From: Candidula unifasciata
Lineage: Eukaryota > Mollusca > Gastropoda > Stylommatophora > Geomitridae
Direction of reading: 5' to 3'
Length of the DNA stretch: 64,000 nt
NCBI GenBank assembly: GCA_905116865.2
Contig: CAJHNH020000788.1
Span: forward strand, 152,001 to 216,000
Translations under genes and position numbers: made by a program
In this document: positions 13,301 to 25,300 of the stretch, one piece after another
Numbering within the stretch: the stretch's first letter is position 1
How the letters are laid out: every line of letters starts with the position of its first letter
The notes under the pieces: generated by a model
Seen by the model: only the letters and a program-made list of their open reading frames with translations
What the model was told of the DNA's origin: nothing
Databases searched by the model: none

Positions 13301-16300
13301 TAAGCGGAACTCTCCCTTTATGTCAATGTTAGTATAAGTGGCACTCTCACTTTATGTCAATGTTAGTATAAGTGGAACTCTCACTTTATGTCAATGTTAG
13401 TATAAGTGGAACTCTCACTTTATGTCAATGTTAGTATAAGTGGAACTCTGCACTTTATGTCAATGTTAGTATAAGTGGAACACTCACTTTATGTCAATGT
13501 TAGTATAAGTGGAACTCTCACTTTATGTCAATGTTAGTATAAGTGGAACTCTCACTTTATGTCAATGTTAGTATAAGTGGAACTCTGCACTTTATGTCAA
13601 TGTTAGTATAAGTGGAACTCTCACTTTATGTCAATGTTAGTATAAGTGGAACTTGGCACTTTATGTCAATATTAGTATCAGTTAAACTCTCACTTTATGT
13701 CAATGTTAGTATAAGTGGAACTCTGCACTTTATGTCAATGTTAGTATAAGTGGAACTCTCACTTTATGTCAATGTTAGTATAAGTGGAACTTGGCACTTT
13801 ATGTCAATATTAGTATCAGTTAAACTCTCACTTTATGTCAATGTTAGTATAAGTGGAACTTGGCACTTTATGTCAATATTAGTATCAGTTAAACTCTCAC
13901 TTTATGTCAATGTTAGTATAAGTGGAACTCTCACTTTATGTCAATGTTAGTATAAGTGGAACTCTCACTTTATGTCAATGTTAGTATAAGCGGAACTCTC
14001 CCTTTATGTCAATGTTAGTATAAGTGGCACTCTCACTTTATGTCAATTCTAGTATCAGTTAAACTCTCCCTTTATGTCAATGTTAGTATAAGTGGAACTC
14101 TCACTTTATGTCAATGTTAGTATCAGTGGAACTCTCACTTTATGTCAATGTTAGTATCAGTGGAACTCTCACTTTATGTCAATGTTAGTATCAGTGGAAC
14201 TAGACACTTTATGTCAATGTTAGTATCAGTGGAACTAGACACTTTATGTCAATGTTAGTATAAGTGGAACTAGACACTTTATGTCAATGTTAGTATCAGT
14301 GGAACTAGACACTTTATGTCAATGTTAGTATAAGTGGAACTCTTACTTTATGTCAATGTTAGTATAAGTGCAGCACAAGTAGACTCCATACATTATGTAA
14401 ATACTAAGTAAAAAAACAAGCACACTATTCTTCACCATGCACACCACATCAGCTACCCACCTGAGAGAAAAACTGAGGAACTGCCAACACCAGACATTGG
14501 ACAGTGTGCGCCAACAACTCTGGAGGGGCTGGATTTAACACAGCAAACCTGCAATATACGCACAACAAAACCATTATTGTGTATAAGCACCACTGCTGTT
14601 TCTAAGAACCATTACTGTTTTTAATAAGCATTATGTTTTTAATAACAATTATATTTTTAAATTATTCTTTGTAGGACCACAACTGTTTTTCTCGGCACCT
14701 GTGGCTTAAGCGTTGTGAACACGCTTCATAATTCTGGGGTGTCAGGTTCGATCCCAGCTGTTGGTGATTTGGAAGCAGACTCCCTTGCATTAGTTCAAAC
14801 AGTGGTATTGAGAGCTGAATGCTCAGAAAGCAAGGGCGAACTACTAAATGTGAAACTGCCTAGTGAAATCATAGTCAAAATATTCTAAGGTTTGGTTCTG
14901 CAACATCCTGTAAAGGGCAATCAACTCCTAGTTGTTTATTGTTATTGTTTTTAAGAACCATTATTTTTAGCCGATAGGTGAAGTTGGGAGATGTGAACCA
15001 GTGTCAGTCATTTCACACGGTTAATAACCAAAAGTGTTCTGCCACAGCTGATAAGAAACTGTCTGCCTGTGTCGCCCTCCATTCGCAACTCTGTAGCTAC
15101 AGTGACGTTCCTCCATTTACCCTAGAGTGTTAACTCTGGTACCCATTCCCTAGAGGCTGGATGAACACCGGGAACCGCCCGGTTTCTAACACCAGCCTTG
15201 GACTGCAGCGAGTCACAGCTGTATTTGAAATTAAGTCTCCTATTGACTGCGCTAATGCAGCACTTAAATAATTTAGCTTTGCAGTGCGAGACACGATGAA
15301 GAACAGAAAGGATAATAATATCTAAGTTAAGTTGAGTTGAACTGAGTCAAGAATTGACATCACAGCACTCTGGGCATTCCCATGCATGCTCCATTCTCAT
15401 TTTCAGCAGCCAGCGCAGAGTTCCAATGCTGATGGCACCGGTCACAGTCTGGTTATATGTCCGTCTTTCCTTTCCTCTGATGGATATAATCTAACAGATA
15501 TGCAAATGAAGACTATATGGAGATGATGAGACACTCACCTCAAGATCAGCTGGTAGCCAAAATTGAGTAATTCCAGGAATTCTGCTACAGAAGCAGGATC
15601 TGACTTTAGGACCTCCTTGACCAACTCCATAATCATTGTCACCCTGATGAGCCGCTCAGTCTGTACCATTCCTTGAATCACAGACATTTCATACATTATA
15701 CCACATCATTCATTCCTTGTACTGACAAACTGTTCTCTGAATTTAAATTGACATAACGGCACACAGGCTTAAAGCTGTCCAGCAAAATTTCAAAAATCTT
15801 ATAATCTCATCAAAAGCAGATTTCATTGACTGCGGATAGCTCAATCATTTATCGGCTATCCTCCGAATAACGGGCACAAAAGATGGCTGCCAAAAACAGG
15901 GTCTCAGTCACGTGTCAATTGCGCACTTCTGACGACCTAATTAGCGGTTTTCCGGCGACTACCGCCACCGCCGAGAGTAACCCCCACGCCGCTCATGCGG
16001 CGTGGATTGGGGCTAAACTAGATGGCTAGGACTCACGAGCAAAGCTGCAGGAGATGCGGAAGCTGCTGCTAGTGATTCCCAGCCATCTAGTTTAGCCCCA
16101 ATCCACCCCGCATGAGCGGCATGGTGGATGCTCTCGGCGGTGGCGGTAGTCGCCGGAAAACCGCATAGTGAGTCGCCGGAAGTGCGCAATTGACACATGA
16201 CTGAGGCTCTGTTAGGGTGTTTTTGTGGCTGCCATCTTATGTGCTCGTTATTTGGAGGATAGCCCAATTATCTTTTGTAAACAATTCAGGTCGTACAAAT

Positions 16301-19300
16301 TCCAGCCTCCATTTTGGTTTGTCCAGAGAGTGGCACTTATCAGGCAACTAGCAGGCAAGGACAGCAGAACAAGCAACCACACAAGCAGTTATCACATCAG
16401 CCTTTATAAATACGCTTCAGAAAATCGCAACAGGTAATACATATATGTAGAATGGGTAGAAAACATATGGGAGTCGCACATAACCTCCCTCACCTGGATC
16501 TACACACTTGGGGATGCTGGCGTGAAAAGTAATGAACTAGCAGACCAACTGGCAAGCAATGCACTAATGTGTGCGGGAAGAAGGATGGACACAGCAGATA
16601 TCATCAATGATGTATAGACCAGGCTGGTGGATAATGATGAATATTTGACACTAACATGACTGCATGCCCTGGTAGTAAAGTATGGCGAAGCACATCTATG
16701 TCACCTTTAAGGCCATGATAGGAGATGTTATAACAAACTCTTCAAGAGAACAATCAGAAGAAGTACCTTTAAGTGACTGCTGCATCCGGGGACTGAGCAC
16801 CTGGGAATATCCAATGTGCAGTGACATCTGAGATCATCATCATCAGCAGGTGCCTTGCCGACTGGTTTGGGCAATCATGCCTCTCTACAATCCGCGATCT
16901 CTCACAGCATGTATTTGTTCGTGTGCTGACATACCTCCATGCCATGCAACAAGACTGTCGAGAATCTTCTCTCGTTGTCTTTCTCTATCACTTCTTCCAC
17001 AGATCTTTCCAGCAGTCACAACATGTTCCATTTTCCCTCTTCTCATAACAAGGCCGAAAAATGATGACTGTCTCCTTCTGATGTCTGCGATAAGTGGTCA
17101 TCGGGCTCCTGCCTTTTTCAAAACCTCTTGGTTGCTCTTTTTTGGCTGTCCAAGGTATTTTAAGCATTCTTCTACAAAACTACATCTCTGAGGCCTCAAT
17201 GAATTGTTTGGCCTGCCTACCGATTGTCCAGGACTCACAGCCATATGTTAAAACTGGATGTATGTAGCAAACAAGAATTATTCTTCTTCTTCTTCGTGTT
17301 CACCAGCTGTAAACTCCGGTGGAAAGTTCTGGTTGTTCGTCCACTTCTGGACTGCAGTCCTGTTCCAGAACCTGAGTGTTGCGTGTGCATCCGTTTTACT
17401 GATCTGGCTCATTTGTATGCAGACTGCTGGTTACTTGCCTCTCAGGCAGATGCACTCTGACTTCGAAGAAAGCTCCCAATTAGTTGACTGTTACGACATG
17501 CTTTAGGGGAGGCTGTGGATCTGTTCTTGTATTTCCCCACAATGTGGCCCCAGAACCAACACAGGGATAAAAAGTTCTTTTCAAGCAAGAATTCTTTTTC
17601 TAACCTTCAATGACAGAGATATATTGCATAAGATGTTCTTCATTTTATAAAATGCAGTTTTTGCCTGTCCTATTCTGTTTCTTATCTCAGTAATGCATCA
17701 TCAATCTGATGTTATCCAGATACTTAATTTCTGTTCTTTTCCTAAAATAACAGCGGTGACTTTTAATACACATTTAGGAATAATTATTTTCTTGGGTACC
17801 ATTATTCATTATTATTCCATTTTTCAAACTGAGGCCCATTCTTCCACTTTCTACCACCACAATGTCTATCATTTCCTGTAGTTCTTTCTGACTTGTTGCT
17901 ATCAAGACTGTCTCATCAGCATAACGTAAATTACATCTGACATAAAATAATTAATTTAGAGCTTTTATTTCTTTGAAAAGTTGCTTAAAGCGCAAAGACA
18001 TTTTTAGTTTTACTGTTTATTATCCAGTTATTTTTGTCCAATGTGTGTTTAATCCGATGCCAGCGTATTTTCCTCACCTCCTGATTCAGCAGGATTTGTT
18101 GAGTTCTCTTACAAACCTCCATATTACTGATTCTATCATACCACTGAATTGCTGCTATCCTGCAGAGGCACAGCTAATGAATGACAAGCATATGATAGTA
18201 ACTGTTTTAGTTGTTGTCCATGTATCAGCTCCATACAATATCACACTTGCAAGATAAAATGGCCACATACCAGCTCCCTGGCACACTTGGAACAACAGTT
18301 CCTGGATCTCAGCCATCAAGTACTGCCAGCCGTTGAACGACGTCTGCCATCTCATGACTTCACCGACACCAGTAAAGCTGCAATGGCCAGCTGGAAATAT
18401 ATTTATAAATATATTTACATGATAACAAATGGAACAAAAGTTTAAAACAAAGACAAGCAACAACAACAACAACAACAACAACTGTAAGCCAACGGTAAAT
18501 GTCATATGGTGCAAGGCACTTGATGGGTTATGTGGTCAACATCATGCTGCACATACAGTGCTAGACCCGTATAACATATCATAACCTTTGACATTTAGGG
18601 TCATGAAGGTGTATTGTTGGAATCACTAGCACATAAAACTTGCCATTTTTCTGTCTTCTGCTTGTTCAAGAAATGTATGATAACTCAGTCCTGTCCATTT
18701 CTTGATGTTTCATTCCAGGCTTTTCTTTGCCCCTCTCTTCTTCGACAACTCACCCCTCCCCCTTTTGGAAATCAAATCATGTCTCACCAAGTGCCCTAAC
18801 CAAGCTAACTTGCAACATTTCACCACTGCCACAAGAGGCCCCATAAACCTGATGTCTTGCAATTTTTTTTATTTTTTTTTTTATTTCGTCTTGTTCATAT
18901 TTGTTAATTTTATGTCATAAATAGCCAATTCACAGAATTTGTATATAGCATTTATGTTCAAATACTTGAATCCCCCTTTTCATTTCCGTTCAACTCTCAC
19001 ATCCGTATAAGATGATAAACAATACCAGTAAAAGGCAGTTGGCATGTTGTGTTGCGGTTTACATGTCTGAGACTTTCAGCTCAATACATCCGATTTGAAC
19101 AAATCCATTATCAGTCGCCTTTTTTCAACATATTTTTTCCGAAGCAGTAAGGTCACATTTTTTTTTTCAAAACAAAATGTGACCCCGGAAAACACATGGA
19201 CAACTTTCATTTAAAAATTAAAAAATGACTAAAGACACAAAATTCAGACACTAAAGCCTACAGCTGCCACTTACCTGATGGAGTCACTAGAGATCCCTTG

Positions 19301-22300
19301 CAGTTCTGTTCTATTACAAAATCACCTAAAATAAAGGAAGACAACAGCAACACTTTAAGTCAGAACAGAATTACTGAGAAACTATTCGAAAAAACTGCAT
19401 TATATAATATACTATTATTTGAAATATTCGTTCATATTCGTCCACGTCTGGACTTTTTTCTTGCTCCAGACATTGCGTTTTGCATGTACATCTGTTTGAC
19501 AGAGCTAGTTAATCTGTAAGCGGACTTTTTGTTCCTTACCTCCATGGCAGATGCAATCTAACTTTGAAAGAAACACCCATAACTAGTCACGGAGTGGGGG
19601 AGGGGCACTTTCTCTTTATCAACAAAATGGAGCTCCAAAAGCCAAAAGGAAACATGGAGATCTGAGTTCCCATTTCTTCTCATGCAACTGTCACACCAAA
19701 ATTATTCTTATTCGTCATAAGTCCATGCCATGGAGAACTGGCAGTCATGTCTGTCCACAGCCTTCTGTCATGAGCAAGGCTATTCTTATCTAGCGGTGTG
19801 CAACGGTACAAACACTGACACCACACTTTTCTTTTCTAGCGGTGTGCAACGGTACAATCACTGACACCACACTTTTCTTTTCTAGCAATGCGCAACAGTA
19901 CAGACACCGACACATGTTAATTTTCGTTTGGTTTTTTTCTACAGAGCTACTGAAATTGGCACTTTTGGGTGAGTACCATTATCTGATACCGTTATCGTCT
20001 GATACTTTACGGTGAGTATCCTCATGTTTGTTAGATATTTATGGTGAGTGCTGGCAACTGTATTTATAGAAAAACAGCCCTAGTCATAAGTATTATCAAA
20101 TTTTAGACACACCATGATGCAAAATCTCTTCTCACATTTTCCCATTTAGTCTCCTATATTTGCTGTTTTCCCTTTAAACTTAACCCACTGTAACATACTT
20201 GACTTTTCCCACTTCTCATAGTGTGCATAAAGAATGTGGACTGCCTTTGATGTGAATAATAATCATCATCAATTTCCACTTCTGTTGTTGAGTGTTGTGG
20301 GCCTTGACTTGAAAATGGAAAAATTAAAAAAAAAAAAACTGGGACGGCTTCAACCTGCCTCTGGGGCGTGGTTTTAATTGCGTCCGTTGTTTGTGAGCGG
20401 TTTTCAGCTGGATTTCTTGTTGAGGCGTGTTGGTACGCCTGACCATACCTTGTTGGGAGATTTCTGCTGCACTGGTTGTTTGGGAGGGGGATTCTTAAAG
20501 TCCTGAGAAGGACAGTTAGGTGGTGCCTGGGACGGGCTGGCTCGGGTGGGTGGGAGTAGATTTGGCGGTCGACACTATGCCTGGCTGGTCGCGAGCTGTG
20601 GGTTCTTCGCGCCGGTGAGCTGGAGTGGTCGGCTGTCATGGCGGCTTGGCTGGTTCTGATTGGCTGCTGGGTTTGTTTGCTTGGGTCGAATCTGGATTGC
20701 TAACGTTTCTTGTTTGCGGGGGCGTAGCTAGGGTTGTGACGGTTGCTCTGTTTGTTGTTGGGATTGGCTCAATCTCTGTTTGGGTGCGATTCTCGTACTG
20801 ATGATGCAGTGGGCTCTTGACATTTCTTTAAGTAAACTTCTCTTGTACTCCCTGTGTCTCTCGCTGAGGTGCAGGTATAACAGTTTTGGGTTGTTGACGT
20901 CAGTTGTCGGGTCGTAGTGATTGAGTTTCCACCCGTCGGATCCGGCCCACTCCACTCTACTTGGTTTAATAAGATCGTTCATGCATTTCACTAATTCGTC
21001 CATGTATTTTTGTGTCATTTCGTCGTCGGGTACAACGGCTGGCATTTCAAGGTCTATGTTTATAAACTCTTCTTGGGTTAACGGCTCCTCTTCAGTGTCC
21101 TCGTGTTTTGATTCAGTTACTTGTTCTTCTAGTTCTGTCGAATTTTGCTAGGTTTCAATAAGATTTTTAATTTCGCTTACTGCTTCTTTCAGGATTTCTT
21201 GTATATTTGTCTCTTGTTCGGACTTTTTCTTTCTGCCAGGTTCTCTCCAAGTTGACTGTTAGTAATGCTGCGTCTGCTTTTGATACTGCCTCTACTTGCC
21301 GAGCGATTTCTTTGTAGGTACTTTCGCAGGTTTCTTTGAGAGCGGCCATCTCTCTCTGGTGTTCCTCTCTTTCTGCTTGACAACGAGCTACATCCTGGTC
21401 TTGTGCTGTTTTAAGCTGCGATAGTAGGTCTTGCATTTTTTCTGTTGCCTTAGTTATTTCAGCTAGCTGCTTGGTTTGTTGCGCAGCTTTTGCTATCCTG
21501 TCTCCTTTCTGGGCTTTGATTTCGTCGAGTGTTCGGGAGATTAGCATCTCGAGTCTTTCAGTGGTGGCCTTCTCTTTGTCTGCTGTCAGCTTCTGGATTG
21601 CGATTTTGAGTTCTGCAAATTCCTGGGTTATTGCGGTGTCGTTTGTGACTGGGATCATCTTCTCTGTTCTTCTCTCTCGTCTCAGTAGTGCAGCTTGCAG
21701 TTTGCACTTTTTAAGGTAAGTGCAACCCATGTACCTCGCGCTGTCGGCTCCTCCACAGTTTGAGCATCTTCTGCTGTTGTTTCGCTTTTTAAAATCTGGG
21801 TCCATCTTGGCCAGGGGGCACTCCTTGAATTCGTGCGGCTTAGAACAATAGAGGCACGCTGGGCTGCTGCGGCAGGTTGCGGCTGTGTATCACCCCTTGT
21901 TACAGCGAGAGCACTGTAAAACATCTGCAGTATGGGCTCCCGGTCGCTGCTGCCTGCGTGGGCGTGTGTAGGTGGGTTCCTGCGCCACGACTGGGGCGAC
22001 TTCTAGGTGTACTGGTGCCTTGATAGAGGCCACATCCAAGGCTGGCGGGTCGGGGTGGGCGAGGCTGGTGACTCGACCAGGGCGTCAATCATTTCTGGCA
22101 TCGTCTGCAGCGTAGGGGCTGGTGCGATGACATGTGCTACCTCGTTGGCTGACGTTGGTCTGGAATCACGGTCCCGGCTCAGCTTCTTCTGGCTGGTTTT
22201 GCCACAGGCCAAAGTTGATGTGGCTGTGGCTGGCAAAAGCTGTACTGGTCGGGCTGCTGTTGAAAGCTAGATCCCTGCAGGGTCAACAAGACTTGTTAAG

Positions 22301-25300
22301 TATCCTGAAAAGAACACCAAGTGTGTCTTCCCCACAGTTCACTAGACAATCGTTTGCTACTAATGCGTACAACGTAAAAACGGGCTGCTAAAACTCCACC
22401 CGCAACGCTGAATGTACAATAACCAGTCAAGACTGACTCAGCCGAATGTCAAGCGAATCGGTGTCAAGTATCTGGTTATCGAGTATCGGGCTACGAATGG
22501 AGAGTCAGCGATCGAGCGGAAGACGAGAGGTGCTTGCGACTGGGCTGTCTGCGCTGCGAGTGGTCTTCCGTCCAGTCTTCGAGTGTTGTGGGAAGGAACA
22601 GTTTGTCATTCGTTGCTTGTAGAGCAGTATTGGCTATTGTCATTCTGTATCCATGTAGAAGCTCTTTAATGTCATCAATCCATGTTTTCCTAGGGCAGCC
22701 TCTTGCTTTAACTTCTGATCTTTTCATGTGTAGCGCCTGCGTTGGTAGTTGTTCTGGCTGTACTCTTATTAGATGACCAAACCATTTGATCTTCTGTTTC
22801 TCAATGAATCTGCTGCAAGGTGTTATTCCTACAGTCTGAAAATATCATTTCTAACTTTGTCTAGGATGGTTAAGTTGGCGGCTTTCTCATGCATCTTCTT
22901 CTTCTTCTTCTTCTTCTTCTTCTTCTTCTTCTTCTTCTTCTTCTTCTTCTTCTTCTTCTGTGTTCATTCACTAGAAGATGTAACTGTGTTGTGTCCATTT
23001 ACTGTGTGGCTGCGATATTTGTGCCTTTCAGAAGCAATAGTCAGGCTGTAGGTCTATGCTGTATGCCTGGATCATTTCCTCACGGTAAAGGATCTTTAGA
23101 AAGGATGCCAATGTTTTTTTGTGTAGTACAGTTTTGGTAGATTGTGAAAGCTTTGTCTTTTCAGTCATTTTTTAGTTAGGTTATTTGCTATTCTGTGCAT
23201 GGGTTGTTATTCATGCGTTTAAATTTCTTTGTTAGGATAAGCACCTTGTCTTCCTTGCAAAGGCTCAAGCTCTGGAGGCCAGAAGTTGCCTCCAGGTCAT
23301 GGATTGGTGTGCTTCTCATACCTCCAGTGATGATTGTGAGACCAGTGTTCTGTATTTTGTCCAGCTTATGTAGGTTTCATTTGGCTGCAGTGGAGTTTGC
23401 TCCCATGCCATACTCCAGTTTTGGTCGTACGTATCCTGTGCATACTTGTCATACTGTGTTGGCATCTGCGCCCTAGCTTGTTCCAGTAAGTTTCTTCATA
23501 ATTCTGAGCCTCAGGGTAGCTTTTCTTTGGGTGTCTTCAATGTGGAGGGTCCAGGTTAGTCTTTTGTCAAATGTTACTGCCAAATATGTGGGATTATCCT
23601 CTTTTGGAAGGATGTTGCCTTCTAGGTACAGATCAACTTGTTCTGGCTTTGTGAAAAGAGAGAAGAGAGTTGAGACGATTTTGGTCTGGCTTATTGTGAC
23701 TCCCCAAGCGTACGTCAATTTCTTAACTGTATTTATTGCTTCCTGCATTCTTATTTTAGTTGTTCCTATCTGTTCAGCTTGGGTCCATATTGCCAGGTGA
23801 TCTGCATGTAGGGCCTTGTGAATGTGAATCGTGAACTGTTTTGGGAGGTCATTGATGAAAAGGATAAACACGGTAGGAGATAGAACACCTCCCTGGGTGA
23901 CACCTTCTTGTAACCTGACTAGCTTGCTCTTGTGGTTTTCTAGTCTGACTCTAGCACAGCATCTGTAAAGAAAGTCTCTAATCCAGGCAAACATATGCCC
24001 TTTTATCCCACTGTGTGCTAGTTTTAGCAAGAGTCCTTTCTTTCAGACTTTATCAAAGGCTTTGGTCAGGTCAAAGAAAGTAGCAGCTTGTATTTTTTCT
24101 GGAAAGCATCTTCAATTTCCTGTGGGAGATAAGAGGTTTGGTCATCAGTGCTTCTATATCTCCTGGAGCCTGATTGGCTGTGATGTTTTCTTCCAGGAAA
24201 TTAAGTAACCTGTTGTTCACTAATCTTTGGATGGTCTTTCCAAGGCAGCTTAGGAGGCTTATGGGGCGGTAACTAAATTTGTTTTCCTTGGGTTTTTCTT
24301 TCTTGGCTACGGGGACTATTTCTGGCTTTTTTCATTCCTTAGGAAGTAGACCCTGGGTCCAGGATTGATTGATAAGGTTTAGGAGTCGTTGCCTACCAGC
24401 TGGTCCCAAGTGTACTATCATTTCATTTGTTATTTGATCAGGTCCAGCTACCTTCCTTTTCTTAAGGTCTCTTAATGTGCATTCAAGTTCTTGGGGAATG
24501 AAGAGTTTATTCATTATTGATTTTTATATATATAGATATCTTAGTTATTTTCTTGCATTTTGTTGATTTTCATCAGTTCTCTCGTCACTTCTCCTCTCGC
24601 TCTAGACATAAATATTTTGCTTTCCTCTGCAAAACTATCAGTCAGCAGGTTTGCTCCTTGTTTACCAATAAAAGTTTTCCCACCTTCTTCAATGACATAG
24701 CTGGCATTATTCTCCCCATTGAGACTCTTTACTAGATGCCATAGCTTTTTCCCATCTTTCTCCATGTTAAGAGCTGCAGTCTTTTCCTGCCATCTTGTCC
24801 GGATAAATATGTTGATGCTTATTGTGTTCTGTTACGTTAAGGTCGGATCTTTTTTCCATTTTTACTCTTGCTTCAGTGCTTCTTTGGTGCATTAGTTGCA
24901 GCTCTAGGGTCCAGAAGGGTTCATAGTTTTGCATTGGACCTCAGGGGACTGATTTTTGTGTTGCTTCGAATATGATACTGGTAAGGAGTTGTAGTATTTT
25001 TTCTAACCTCATTAGTGGGAAAGGGCTCCGATAGCTTCTCCTCACTTAAGTTTTTGTAGAGGTCCCAGTCTGCTTTCTTGTAGTTCCAGCTGGCTATCTT
25101 CTTCCTGTTTTCTGGTGGCCTGACCTCTCCTATCATAAGGGCTGGTTTATGATCACTTCCTCCTAGCTGTTTCATCACTTCTCTGTCTGCCCTTCGTTGG
25201 ATGTTTTCTGTAGCTATAGATAGGTCTGATGTACTCTGTGTTCGCCATTGTCTAGAGTAGAAGGTTGGTTCAGAGTCATGTTCATTGATTAGTATCAGCA

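Noticed and set aside
10745..14372. Regularly spaced repeats resembling a CRISPR array
   Set aside because: Units are head-to-tail with no unique spacers, and the DNA is eukaryotic. The same applies to the 35, 47, 50 and 52 bp arrays.
22773..23051. Plus-strand open frame rich in Phe across (CTT)n
   Set aside because: Created by the microsatellite; it overlaps minus-strand LINE sequence.
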